A stretch of 64,000 nucleotides of DNA. It comes from Heterobasidion occidentale (lineage: Eukaryota; Basidiomycota; Agaricomycetes; Russulales; Bondarzewiaceae). Location: the NCBI GenBank assembly GCA_039111635.1, contig JBCAQO010000013.1, positions 1,178,001 through 1,242,000 on the forward strand. The letters run 5' to 3'. Below are positions 15,405-25,460 of this stretch, piece after piece. Within the stretch, counting starts at the first letter, position 1. Every line of letters begins with the position of its first letter. Position numbers and translations under genes: made by a program. The notes beneath the pieces are model-generated. The model made no database searches. It saw only the letters and a list, made by a program, of their open reading frames with translations, and was not told where the DNA came from.

Positions 15405-16540
15405 ATGGCATTGAACATATGCAGATGCTCGAGCGCGCAGAGGAGCTCGGCGACGAAGGACCTGCTAGTGTATTCGTCGAAATTGTCGTTACGCTGAAGG
15501 CATAAGACGCACGCGCGCAGGAACGAGCACCGTCAGCGTCTCACAACAGGATTAAGAGCAATTATCCACCCCGAAAAGGCACATCCACAAGCGAAGACGA
15601 GGGGGTATGTGAATCAATGTTCAACTGACCAAACATCGCCGTCACCAAATTGTTCGAGAGCGCCAACATCGCGCGCCCTGTCAAGGTAGGCGTGATATCC
15701 CTGGACTGCAACATTGCATTCGTGTTGTGGATTGTCTTGAGCCCAATCTGCGCCACATGTCCTTTTTGCGCACCTGCATAATCATTCCTAACAACAAGAC
15801 CTTGCTGATCACCTGGAACAGGTCGAAGACATGGATGGTGAGGGCTTCATTACGCGCGAGCTTGGAGGCGATGATGAGGTGTAGGAAGTCCGAGTTACCA
15901 TTGGTCAGAGACATGCAAAGGAGGGAGTGGAGGGGTATGCGAGAATGCAGAAGGCGAGGTAACAAGAAAGAAACTAAGAAGTGGTGAGGAGGAACGAGTT
16001 ACACAGGGAAGGCGAATTCACCTCAATATCAGGTCGACGCTTGTCGAGACAGTTCTAAAGAACCCATGTTCCTTGGCATTGGACGACTGCGCCGTCCGTA
16101 TGGACAGCGCAGGCTGAGACAGAGGTTGAGTATGAACGCGAACAAAAACAAATAATCGTCAGTGTTCCTGCTTTCAATGAGATGAGACGGCCAAAAGGAG
16201 AGGACCAGCAGAGCCGTCACTTTTTATCCTTATCTTCCATAGAGAAAATAGAGTAGAGAACAGACGAACCACTTTGCCCGACGCTTAAGGCTCCATATCG
16301 TATTTGCGACATCCGCCGATGTCAAGCATATGACTATTGTGGTTAGGGACGACAGGGACGTCGGTGAATGCTACCTGGATAACTTGAGAAGTTTGGACGC
16401 CGTAGTTGGCAAGTGGGCATGTGGGTTTGGAGGATGTTGTGAATGAGTGGTGAGCCGTAGAAAGGAGCATGGGCAGCATTGGTGTTATCGAGCGGGAGGG
16501 CGTGACGCCGGAGCGGGAAGCTGAGGGCCTCGGCAGCTCT
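15405..16540 (-). pseudogene. AGC-kinase pseudogene, 5' half (Ypk1/Gad8-like)
   Basis: Read on the minus strand, this is a decayed copy of the N-terminal half of the intact kinase at 58.2-61.2 kb, in colinear order. Near 16400-16300 YGVQTSQVIQ matches [10 protein letters not shown], and HNSHMLDIGGCRKYDME matches the region [20 protein letters not shown]. Near 16080 a frame matches [15 protein letters not shown]. Near 15900-15750 are SKLARNEALTIHVFDLFQVI and MQVRKKDMWR. Near 15700 LKTIHNTNAMLQSRDIT matches [17 protein letters not shown]. Near 15440 lies the complement of the segment encoding [12 protein letters not shown]. Frameshifts, stops and loss of the GKGSFG loop (now VLLLGMIM) make it non-functional. 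Intron positions are still traceable, so this is a DNA-level duplicate, not a retrocopy. Confidence 0.85.
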
Positions 16541-17037
16541 CGGCAAGGTCAGGCTCAAACGACTCTCAAACCGTGTGAACGTCTTCTCCTTTTCTCCATT
16601 CTCTCAGCAGCTGTCCCCCGTCGCTAGTCTTACAAAGGTAATAATGTTCACGACACTCGTACTCAGAGCAAAAAAGAACAAAAAAATACTCCATACTCCT
16701 ACATCAGATTCAAATAATCCTTTCAGAAACGGCTGTAAGACGGCGCTGCAATCCGCGTCAGGCTCCTGTCCCTTTCCTTCGCATCAAAAAGAGAACAGAT
16801 CATGTCATGTGGAGAATTCATGCAGTCCACGTCAGCTGCATCACTGATGATTTCTCAGATATCCGTATATGAGAATTCACAGCCTTCGAATACGAATACG
16901 CTGTACTCGTATGTATTGCAATAGTTGGCTTTCTGTAGGCTGTGTATTCATCGCCTCAAGTGAGCGCTCTCCTCTTCTCCTATAAAATTTCTCGCTCAAG
17001 GGTTCTACCCATACGCCTCTTTCGTAGATTCTTGCCC
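16541..17037. other. Spacer and NLR1 promoter region
   Basis: No gene is supported. The last ~130 bp before the NLR1 start codon resemble the sequence upstream of the NLR2 pseudogene (25330-25460), so the promoter was duplicated with the gene. Confidence 0.5.
16981..16988 (+). promoter_or_regulatory. TATA box of NLR1
   Basis: A tataaaat element lies 57 bp upstream of the NLR1 start. The duplicated promoter of NLR2 has lost this motif (sequence cttctgatac at the matching place). Confidence 0.5.
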
Positions 17038-20000
17038 ATGGCCGATTCTCAGTACGATGAACTTTGGAAGTCTGCGCTCAAGCGTTACGAACAAGATACG
17101 AAAACGGCGATCCAAACTCATATTAGCGACACCGATACCCCAAATGATCTACTGCAGAAGATTAAAGTTGACTTCGCTCAGTTCAGAGAGAAGGGGAAAC
17201 GTCTGAGAGACAAGATGAAGCCTGTCCTACGTCTTGTTGGGCTGTTCGCTGAAATGACGGGAGAGGCTGTCGGCACGGTAAGTCTGAGTGTGGTAGATTC
17301 GACTGCAATGCTGACGAAGTTGAGATGATCTAGAAATATTCGCCGGGGAAAGCAATCTTTGCAGGCATTCGCGTGCTGCTCGAGGTACCCAAGTGATCTG
17401 CACCCCATCCAGGACAATCATCTGACACATATACTCTCCTCATTAGGCTTCGAAGAGCGTCAGCTCTACTTATGATTTGATCGTTGACATGTTCGAATAT
17501 TTCGATGAATTTCTTGGCCGTCTTGAGGTTCACAAAGAGCACAAGATCACTGGTCCGGTCAAGAAGATCATCATTGAATTTCTGGCGCAGCTACTCTCAG
17601 TCATTGGTTTGACAACGAAGCTCATCAAAGAGGGCCGGATGAGTGAGTCTCAGAGTAGACATTGATGCCGAGTTTAGCTGAATCAGTGCTCAGAACGATA
17701 CTTCAAATCCATGATCAGAGAGGACAACGACGTCAGAGACGCTATGGCCAAGCTAGATCGGTTGACCAAGCAAGAAGATCGGGTGGTATCCTCGGTCACG
17801 CTGTCAGTTGTGAACACTATATTGGCAAGCTTGGAGGAACAAATGCGATGTACGTTTCTCAGCACCTCTATTTCCTTTTGCAGATTCTGATGAGATGAGA
17901 TGAGTAGCTGGCAAAGAAGAGATCATATCTGCTAGAGACATCATCCTGAAGGAAATTCGGGGGTTGGATGGTGGGTACTCGCGTCTTCTTCACCATGGTC
18001 TTTGGGCGAAAGAGTTTCGTCGATGCAGCAGCCCAAAACTACAAGGCTATGATGCAACTCACTCAGTTTGTTTTATGTTGACTAGATAGCCAGTTCCCCA
18101 AGAGGGTTCAGAAGTGGCTTTCACCCCCAGACCCCTCGACCAACCATAATAACGCGCTTGAACTGCGACACAGTGAAACTGGAAAGTGGCTTATAGATGG
18201 AGACCAATATGTGTCATGGAAGAAGACACCGAAGTCATTCCTTTGGATCCACGGGCGTCGTACGTCTATCACATCTCTCATAGTACCGTTCTCTGATTTA
18301 TAATATAGCTGGAAGCGGTAAAACCATCATGAGGTGAGTATGTGCACGCATGACAAGCAAGCGTCTACTGAGAATACACAGTTCGACAATTATCGAAGAC
18401 CTTAAACGAGAATGTGGCCACAATCCGTCCTTGGCTCTGGCTTACTTCTATCACGACTTTCGAACACCCGAAAAACTACTTGTCCGAAATCTCGTCTGTT
18501 CCCTTATCATTCAGCTATCTCGGTGTTGTCCAACAACTCCAGATACTCTCAAGAAGCTCTATGATCGTTGTGGAAACGGCTTAAACCAACCTTCATATGA
18601 TTCCATGATATCGACGCTGCGAGAATTGTCTGGGCTTTTTCATCACGCGTATGTAGTGATAGACGCCCTCGACGAGTGTATGGACCCAGAACACAGCCGG
18701 CTTCTTGACTTCATAGGGTCAGTCTGCTCTTGGGGTCTGGACGGCGTACACTTGCTAGCCACTAGTCGGCCAGAGCCCGATATTCAACAGCGCCTCGCGA
18801 TGACGGCTGAAACAGTCGACCTAGAAGCCGCGATTGTTGATCATGATATCATGCTTTATATAAAGACTCGTTTGGGTAGCGCGGAACAATTCAGCCGATG
18901 GATAGATGTGGAGAAAAGGTTAATCGAAGAGACACTTACGAAGGGGGCCCAAGGCATGTAAGATTGTTTCGCTTTCATCTGGTATATATTGTAACACTCA
19001 GGACGGGTTTCAGCTTTCGATGGGCCTCTTGTCAACTGGACGAACTGAAGAAGTGCAAGACCTTTGGTACACTGAAACGGGCACTGTCCTCTTTACCAAA
19101 GACTTTGGGGGAGACATACGAACGGATGGTTTCCAACATCGACGATGCGGATGCCCCGAATGCCTTGAGAATCCTTCGGTGGTTAGTCTTCGCAACGAGG
19201 CCTTTAACCCTTGAGGAGGTCGCATTCGCCGCCATGATCGATGTTGATGGTGAGGACCCTTTCAACGATGACAACCGACTGCGGGACCCACAGGACGTGT
19301 TGAGGATCTGCTCTGGGCTGATAACGATGACCACCTCTGGCGATGTGCAGCTGTCACACTTCTCGGTCAAAGAATATTTTGACACGGGACGATCGGGATC
19401 AGGATCCTACAACCAGCGCTTTGGTCTCAGCGCAGAACTGTCACAAGTGCTTCTTTGTCAAGCCTGCTTCGCTATCTTGCTACAGTTCACTAATTCCGTG
19501 ACACGTGCATCATTTGAGACAAAATACCCTCTCGCCCGCTATGCTGCTTGCTACTGGACACACGTTCATCCTTGTGTCATCGAGAGTTCCCCTTCCCTGC
19601 TGGATTCTCTTAAAGCTCTTTTTCGGAATAGTCCTCAATTCCTCAATTGGGAGGAGCTAATCCGTGATACAGATGTTGGCCATATGGAATTCGACCACTT
19701 TATCGATGACTTTGATGTGCGAGCTCTTTATTGCGCGTCATTGTTAGGTCTTGTGGCACCAGCCCAATCTCTTATCATGGACCAGGAGGACTTTAATACA
19801 TGGACATGGTTCCACGATAGTGCGTTGTGTGCAGCATCATATAAAGGTCACAAGGGGATCGTGCACCTGCTCCTCAATAATGGTGCAGATATCAATACAC
19901 AAAATATAAACGAAGAAACTGCACTGCAGGTAGCGTCACAGTATGGCCATGAGGGGGTTGTTCGGCTGCTCCTCGAGAAGGGCGCAGATGTCAACTCAAT

Positions 20001-21240
20001 GGGAGGAGACTCATGGACTGCACTGCTTGGGGCGATATCTGAGGACCACAGGGAGATTGTTCGGCTGCTCCTCGAGAAAGGCGCAGATGTCAATGCACAA
20101 GGAGGAGTTGATGGAACTCCACTGCTTGCGGCGATATCTCAAGGCCATGAGGAGATTGTCTGGCTACTTCTTGAGAATGGCGCAGATGTCAATGCACAAG
20201 GAGGAGACTCATGGACTGCACTGCTTGGGGCGATATCTGGGGACCACAGGGAGATTGTTCGGCTGCTCCTCGAGAAAGGAGGTGATGGAACACCACTGCT
20301 TGCGGCGATATCTCAAGGCCACGAGGAGATTGTCTGGCTATTTCTTGAGAAAGGCGCAAATGTCAATGCACAAGGAGGAGGTGATGGAACTCCACTGCTT
20401 ACGGCGATATCTCAAGGCCATGAGGAGATTGTCTGGCTACTTCTTGAGAATGGCGCAGATGTCAACGCACCAGCAGGAACCAGTCACAGAACTCTACTGC
20501 ATTCAGCGTCATCGATGGGTTACAAGAGGGTGGTCCTGTGGCTCCTCGAGAAGGGCGCAGATGTCAACGCACCGGGAGGACACCACGAAGGAGGAGGAGG
20601 TGGAACTCCACTGCAGGCGGCAATATCACACGGCCATGAGGAGATTGTCTGGCTGCTCCTCGAGCGTGGCGCAGACGTCAACGCACAAACAGGAACCAGT
20701 CACAGAACTCCACTACACTTAGCGTCATCGATGGGTTACGAGAGGGTGGTCTGGTGGCTCCTCGAGAAGGGCGCAGATATCAACGCACAAGGAGGATATC
20801 ACGGATCTGTACTGCATGCGGCGATATTCCACGGCTATGAGGAGATTGTCTGGCTGCTCCTCGAGCATGGCGCAGATTTCAATGCACAAGCAGGAACCTT
20901 TCCCAGAACTCCACTGCAATTAGCGTCATTGATGGGTTGCGAGAGGGTGGTCCGGCGGCTCCTTGAGATCGGCGCAGATATCAACGCACAAGGAGAATTT
21001 CCCGGAACTGCACTGCAGGCAGCGTCATTCAATGGCCATGGGGCGGTCGTCAGGCTGCTCCTCGAGAGGGGCGCAGATGTCAACTTGCAAGGAGGCCTAT
21101 ACAACACTGCACTTGAAGCAGCATCGGAAATGGGCCACGATAGTACTGTCCAGCTTCTTTTGGAATATGGTGCTATCAGAGTGAAACGCCGACGACTGGT
21201 GACTCCGCGTTGCGAGATGCAACCTCGAAGTACTGATTGA
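17038..21240 (+). CDS. NLR-type STAND protein: Goodbye-NACHT-ankyrin (intact copy, NLR1)
   Basis: Nine exons (17038-17277, 17334-17384, 17447-17642, 17694-17849, 17908-17970, 18086-18259, 18309-18333, 18382-18957, 19014-21240) join in frame to 1,235 aa. Residues 1-230 match the fungal STAND N-terminal Goodbye domain (PGKAIFAGIRVLLEASKSVS). The NACHT NTPase follows: its P-loop GRPGSGKT is assembled across an intron, the Walker B-like motif is VVIDALDEC, and the sensor region is LLATSRPEPD. A winged-helix-like linker (RILRWLVFATRPLTLEEVAF) precedes about 14 ankyrin repeats (from about residue 760). Fungal proteins of this architecture are thought to detect non-self and trigger cell death or incompatibility; the ligand here is unknown. 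The ankyrin units are nearly identical at DNA level. Protein is probably cytosolic; no signal peptide. Confidence 0.92.
19810..21200 (+). repeat. Near-identical tandem ankyrin repeats of NLR1
   Basis: About 14 units of about 99 bp. Blocks such as SWTALLGAIS...HREIVRLLLEKG and GTPLLAAISQGHEEIVWL recur almost unchanged at 20005-20290 and 20280-20460, and a second unit type (SHRTLLHSASSMGYKRVV and relatives) recurs at 20480-20780. One unit near 20275 lacks the usual ADVNAQ segment, consistent with an in-frame deletion by unequal exchange. Confidence 0.85.
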
Positions 21241-21599
21241 GTCCCCTCTGTTCCTTGTGACTATTCTGTGCGTGGTATGCTTTCGAAGGTCTCACCTTGT
21301 CTGATGTCGGTTGCAGAGCGCGGTACTATTGGTGAAATTGGCATTGCCAATCGGACATCATGCACTGCTCTGTTATTGACCTCCGCATTTATTGGGGGGG
21401 AAATTCAACACGTACAATTGATCATAACATAGCGTCTTAGGTTGTGGGATACTCACTAAAGTCATGTAACATACAAGCGCACAAAACATACGAAAGAGAC
21501 GACGCCGATGCAGTCTCCGTAGCTGACTTTATCCAGAACAATCGGTCTGTGTATAAGACGCCAAAAAGCACCGCGTGCTCATCAAAAGACCTGGAAGCA

Positions 21600-22035
21600 C
21601 CTCAAATGTCCCGAGACGTGAGTCTGACTCACCAATGTCAATCGACATGCGCAAAAAACGAATGACACTTCATCTCCCTGCCGCTGGAGAGCAGCGTTCA
21701 CACTCTGCACCTCGGGCAGCATGTCAAGCGGAACATAAGCACCTTTCCATCATTCAGTAAAAGAGCACACCAATCGGTGTTCCTTATGTACCACTGCCGC
21801 TCGAGCAGCTACGGCGCAATGCACCACAGAACGTTAGAGGAGAGGGGGGAGACATGATCCAGATAGGCGAAGAAAGAACGCTGATGAATGAATATCAAGC
21901 CGGATGGGGGAGGGACAAACGGGGCACAGAAGGGGAAGAGAATTGAGAGAGCAGTTGAAGAGTGACGGTCGCACTTTTCAAGACTTTTCACAACACGTCG
22001 ATGTCTTGTGGTAGAATAAGTCTCTATATATTGGG
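21600..22035 (-). pseudogene. AGC-kinase pseudogene, C-lobe fragment
   Basis: On the minus strand the order of kinase segments is preserved. Around 22030-21970 is a decayed version of the exon encoding [16 protein letters not shown]. Around 21830-21780 the sequence tgcattgcgccgtagctgct matches the exon encoding [12 protein letters not shown]. Around 21750-21610 sequences match [20 protein letters not shown] and the exon end [10 protein letters not shown]. Many indels and stops. This is the 3' half of a kinase copy, lying just downstream of NLR1, while a 5' half lies just upstream of NLR1 on the same strand. Confidence 0.75.
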
Positions 22036-22487
22036 AACTGAAAAACGCGCACGCGCAAGAACAAGTCCCATCAATGTGTCGGACAAAATCAACTGTCCCT
22101 CTAGAAAAAAGCAGAGAAAACCGAAAACAGGACCACAATCAACTCACCGAAGTGCATCAGAAAGTACAGGATTCTGTAATGAAGACTTCTACATAATAAA
22201 CAGACCACTTTGAGCAGGTCTGATGGAGGACTTGTTGCACGATAGCGTGAAGGTAATGGTGAGGCGAAAGGAGCAGGATTTAATGGTGGAGGTGGATCAT
22301 CGATCGGAGACCGTGAGGAGCCTGAGAAACTTGGGGATGCGATCGAGGATGCGGGAATATCACTAGATCACTGGTCAGCTAGGGTCAGCTGCGCCATTTC
22401 CCTGCCTCTTTCCCTAGCCTCCCCTCCTCTCTAATATCTCACTTTGATGTCTTTTGCTTCCCCCCGACCCGCCTCCGCCACGATGCG
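22036..22487. other. Spacer, no supported gene
   Basis: Stops in all frames; the right end is pyrimidine-rich and may be the old 5' UTR of the decayed gene beginning at 22488. Confidence 0.4.
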
Positions 22488-23425
22488 GTGGACTGGACAG
22501 GCTACATCGCCTTCGCTGCCTTCATAGAGGACCGCCCGCGTATCAGCCGCATACGCTATTGCAAGCGCCGCAGCGACGTTTGGCACGAATTTCTCGTCTT
22601 CCACTTTGAATACCCCGTCCAGAGCGCGCCCCCGCTCGTTCTTCCCATTATCGTCGAGCGCTCTATCGAGCTATCCAAGATCGCTCGCGAGAAGCTCCGC
22701 CCTGACATCAACGTCACCGAGAACGATGGCAGCCGCACCAACACTCCCGGCCTCATCGGCCCGATCTCATACGCATTCCGCCTCAACTCGTCCAAAGCTC
22801 CATCATCATCTCCTACTCCTTGCCCTCTTCATCCTCGTCCTTCGCCGTCCCCACCTTCGACTGCGTCATCATTCCCCAGGCCGGCATGGACATCCGCAGC
22901 GTCGACAGCCACAAGCGACAGCCCTACGCCACCTGTCGCGCTCAGCGCTTACCATTCACGCGCCCATGACCGGCGTCCACCTCGCCGCGCTCCTGCTCGC
23001 GCTCCACGCGTTCGCGCCCAACTTGACTACGACGTCCTGACTCCTCTCGCGCCAGTGCTTCTAATTCGCCGCCGCCGCCTCCGTCTACGACTCCTCCGCG
23101 CGCGCCTCGGCGATGCGTGCGCGCACGTCGAGCACGCGACCCCGGGGCTCAAGGACGACCTCGGCCGCTTCCTCACCGTCTTTAACGTCCGGCCCTCCGA
23201 CCCGCCCCTGGGCAAGATCGAGGACTAGTACGGCAGGCAGATGGCTGATTTGACGGGGAAGATGGCCCAGTTCGATCACCCCGCTGCGTGACGGGCGAGG
23301 GACATCGAGGCAAGAGACAGGGCGGAGGCGGCAGCGGGGGACGCGGCGGCGGCGGCGATGAGGGCAGTGGATACGGTGCTCGCGGCGCTGGAAGTCGAGC
23401 CCGCTCAGCTCCGGCAGTAGCCCAG
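22488..23425 (+). pseudogene. Decayed gene of unknown family
   Basis: The first ~110 codons look like real coding sequence (WTGYIAFAAFIEDRPRISRI, LPIIVERSIELSKIAREKL). The frame then shifts: one frame carries SSFAVPTFDCVIIPQAGMDI and another, nearer the end, carries ATPGLKDDLGRFLTVFNVRP. No single frame or plausible intron set joins them, so I read it as a frameshifted pseudogene. I do not recognise the family. Confidence 0.5.
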
Positions 23426-23689
23426 AAACTCGCTGGCTCGTCCACCGCCGCCTGAATGATGCCATCTCTCTTTCATGATTTTTTGGATCTTCTCTGAAGA
23501 TGTTTTCACTGCTCTGGTCAATGCATTCCTTCGCATCGACGCATCTTGTCTCGCATTCAGTTGTTTATACCATCTCCCTTGTCCGCTTGCCGTGCTACGT
23601 TCACCTTCGTCCACGACGGACGCACGCTCGGTGAGCAGGTTGAGGGTACAAAGGTGCGTCCCTCTCATTCTCGTCTTACTCGCCCGTCC

Positions 23690-24750
23690 CGACCGCACGC
23701 AGGCATGTCCCTACCCAGCGCACGCAGCTTCCCTACCTCCAACGCACCCAGAACGACGGCCCACTCTCGCTCACCACGACCCCGCCTCCAAACTTTCATG
23801 GGCCCGCGATGTCCTCTCGCTTGTCGATTGCTTCGACGCCTTGGTCCGCTCTACCTCGGTTCCCTCACCCTGAGTCCCGTCAGCATCGCAGATCAGGGCC
23901 TCGTCCGCCCCAAAACACGTTGCCATCCCGCTCATTGCCTGGCTTGCAAACCCCTAGCCACCGCCCAACTTGCTCTACATCGCCGGGGCCGTCTACCACC
24001 GCGCCAACCGCGCCGCGCCCGACTCCCACTGCAATTTTTCCCCATGACCTCCGTTCTGCCTCCCACGACTACGGGCGCTTGCTTCGATGCCGGCTGGTTT
24101 GAGCTCGGCCGCGATTACAAGAACTGCGGCGACGCCGAGGACTGCTTCGAGCGCGGAATCAAGCACGGCGACGAGAGTGCCCTCCACGTGCGTGCCTGTC
24201 ACCGTCGTTTCGTCTGTCCCCAACCCTCATCTCTACCACAGCGCATTGGCATGCCCAGCCCGGTCTCCCTATCATTCCTGAGGCCGTCCTTTCTCTCCTC
24301 CAGCGTTCCACCACCATCGTGACCGATTCCACAGCCCGCGTACTCATCTGGCCTCCTTGTCGTGCCCCCACACCTTTTCACGCCCTTCATCCCGCGGGCA
24401 GTATTCGCGAGGACGCGGCCCACCACCACCTCAAGCGCCGTGCCTACCTCAACTTCGTCCCCACGCAGTACAAGCTCGGCCACGCGTATGAGTTTGCCCA
24501 GCCTCTGTTCCTGTTCGACCTGCTCCTCGGTGCTTCTCGCTCGCAACCTAGCAGGGGGAGATCGAGGCCGACATGGTGCTCTCCAAGCTGTTCCTCTGCG
24601 GCGCCGAGAGCAGTGGCAGCTACGAAAAGGGTGAGGCCCTCGACTTCACGCGCACCGAAAAGGCTACGCGCAGGAGCTTCCCGAGCGCAGAGCTTGGGAT
24701 GGGGCACTGCACGAATGTCGGCACCGGCAGGTCGAAGGACATATAGTCCG
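23690..24750 (+). pseudogene. Decayed SEL1-repeat gene, Skt5/chitin-synthase-activator-like
   Basis: Fragments in different frames fit the SEL1-repeat region of Skt5-type regulators of chitin synthase III: a short ARDVLSLVDCFDAL motif near 23810, ELGRDYKNCGDAEDCFERG near 24100-24165, a frame with PPHLFTPFIPR near 24365, YKLGHAYEFAQP near 24470, and GEIEADMVLSKLFLCGAESS near 24560. Skt5 proteins recruit or activate chitin synthase at the plasma membrane in functional copies. Here the frame changes repeatedly, so the locus is dead. Identification rests on recall of the family pattern. Confidence 0.6.
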
Positions 24751-25460
24751 TGACCAAGTGATACGCCGGGATTCGTCACCGCCATCCTCGTCCGCCCGCA
24801 TCCGCAGCATGACCTTTTCCAAAAGCTGGGAGCGGAGTCGAACCAGAAGGATTGGATTGGAGACATGGCCAGGAAGGCCGTTGAGCGTGAGGGAAGTGCG
24901 AGGGAGGATCATGGGGAGGTGCAAAGTACGACGTAGCGGGAGTGGGGGCGGGAGGCGCAAGAGATGGTGGAAGAGACGAGACAGAGCTTTGGGTGATGGA
25001 GTGAACAGCGGGAAGCGGCGGAAAGGAGACTGAGACACAGCAGGACTAGCGGAGAAATCAGGAGGTAGGGGCGGCGAGATGGCAGCGGCAGCGGCGGGAG
25101 GGCCAGAAAGCGCCGCGGGGAAATCACTGGGCGGTGTTTCAAGAGACATGGACAACGTGGAGGCTTGTGGTTCGAGTGCTCAGTGTTTCTCAATTGCAGT
25201 GAACTCACTCTGCCCAGGGCTATGCGTACTTGACACAGTGGGTTGTTAAAGTATATTCTTGAACGTTTGCATCGAATTTACTAGTGACGAGAGCGCACAG
25301 CCCCTGATACGGCGTATCTCCGTAGTTGGCTATATTTGGGTTCGCCTTGCGTAGGCCGTGTATTATTCGGCTCTCGTGAGCGCTCTCCTCTTCCCTTCTG
25401 ATACTCGCATCCCCTTGCTCAAGTGCTCAACTCTTACCCCTTTTTCGTGAATCCTTGCTC
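24751..25460. other. Residue of the decayed gene and NLR2 promoter
   Basis: Purine-rich to about 25160 with no reliable gene. From about 25330 it is similar to the NLR1 upstream region. Confidence 0.45.
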
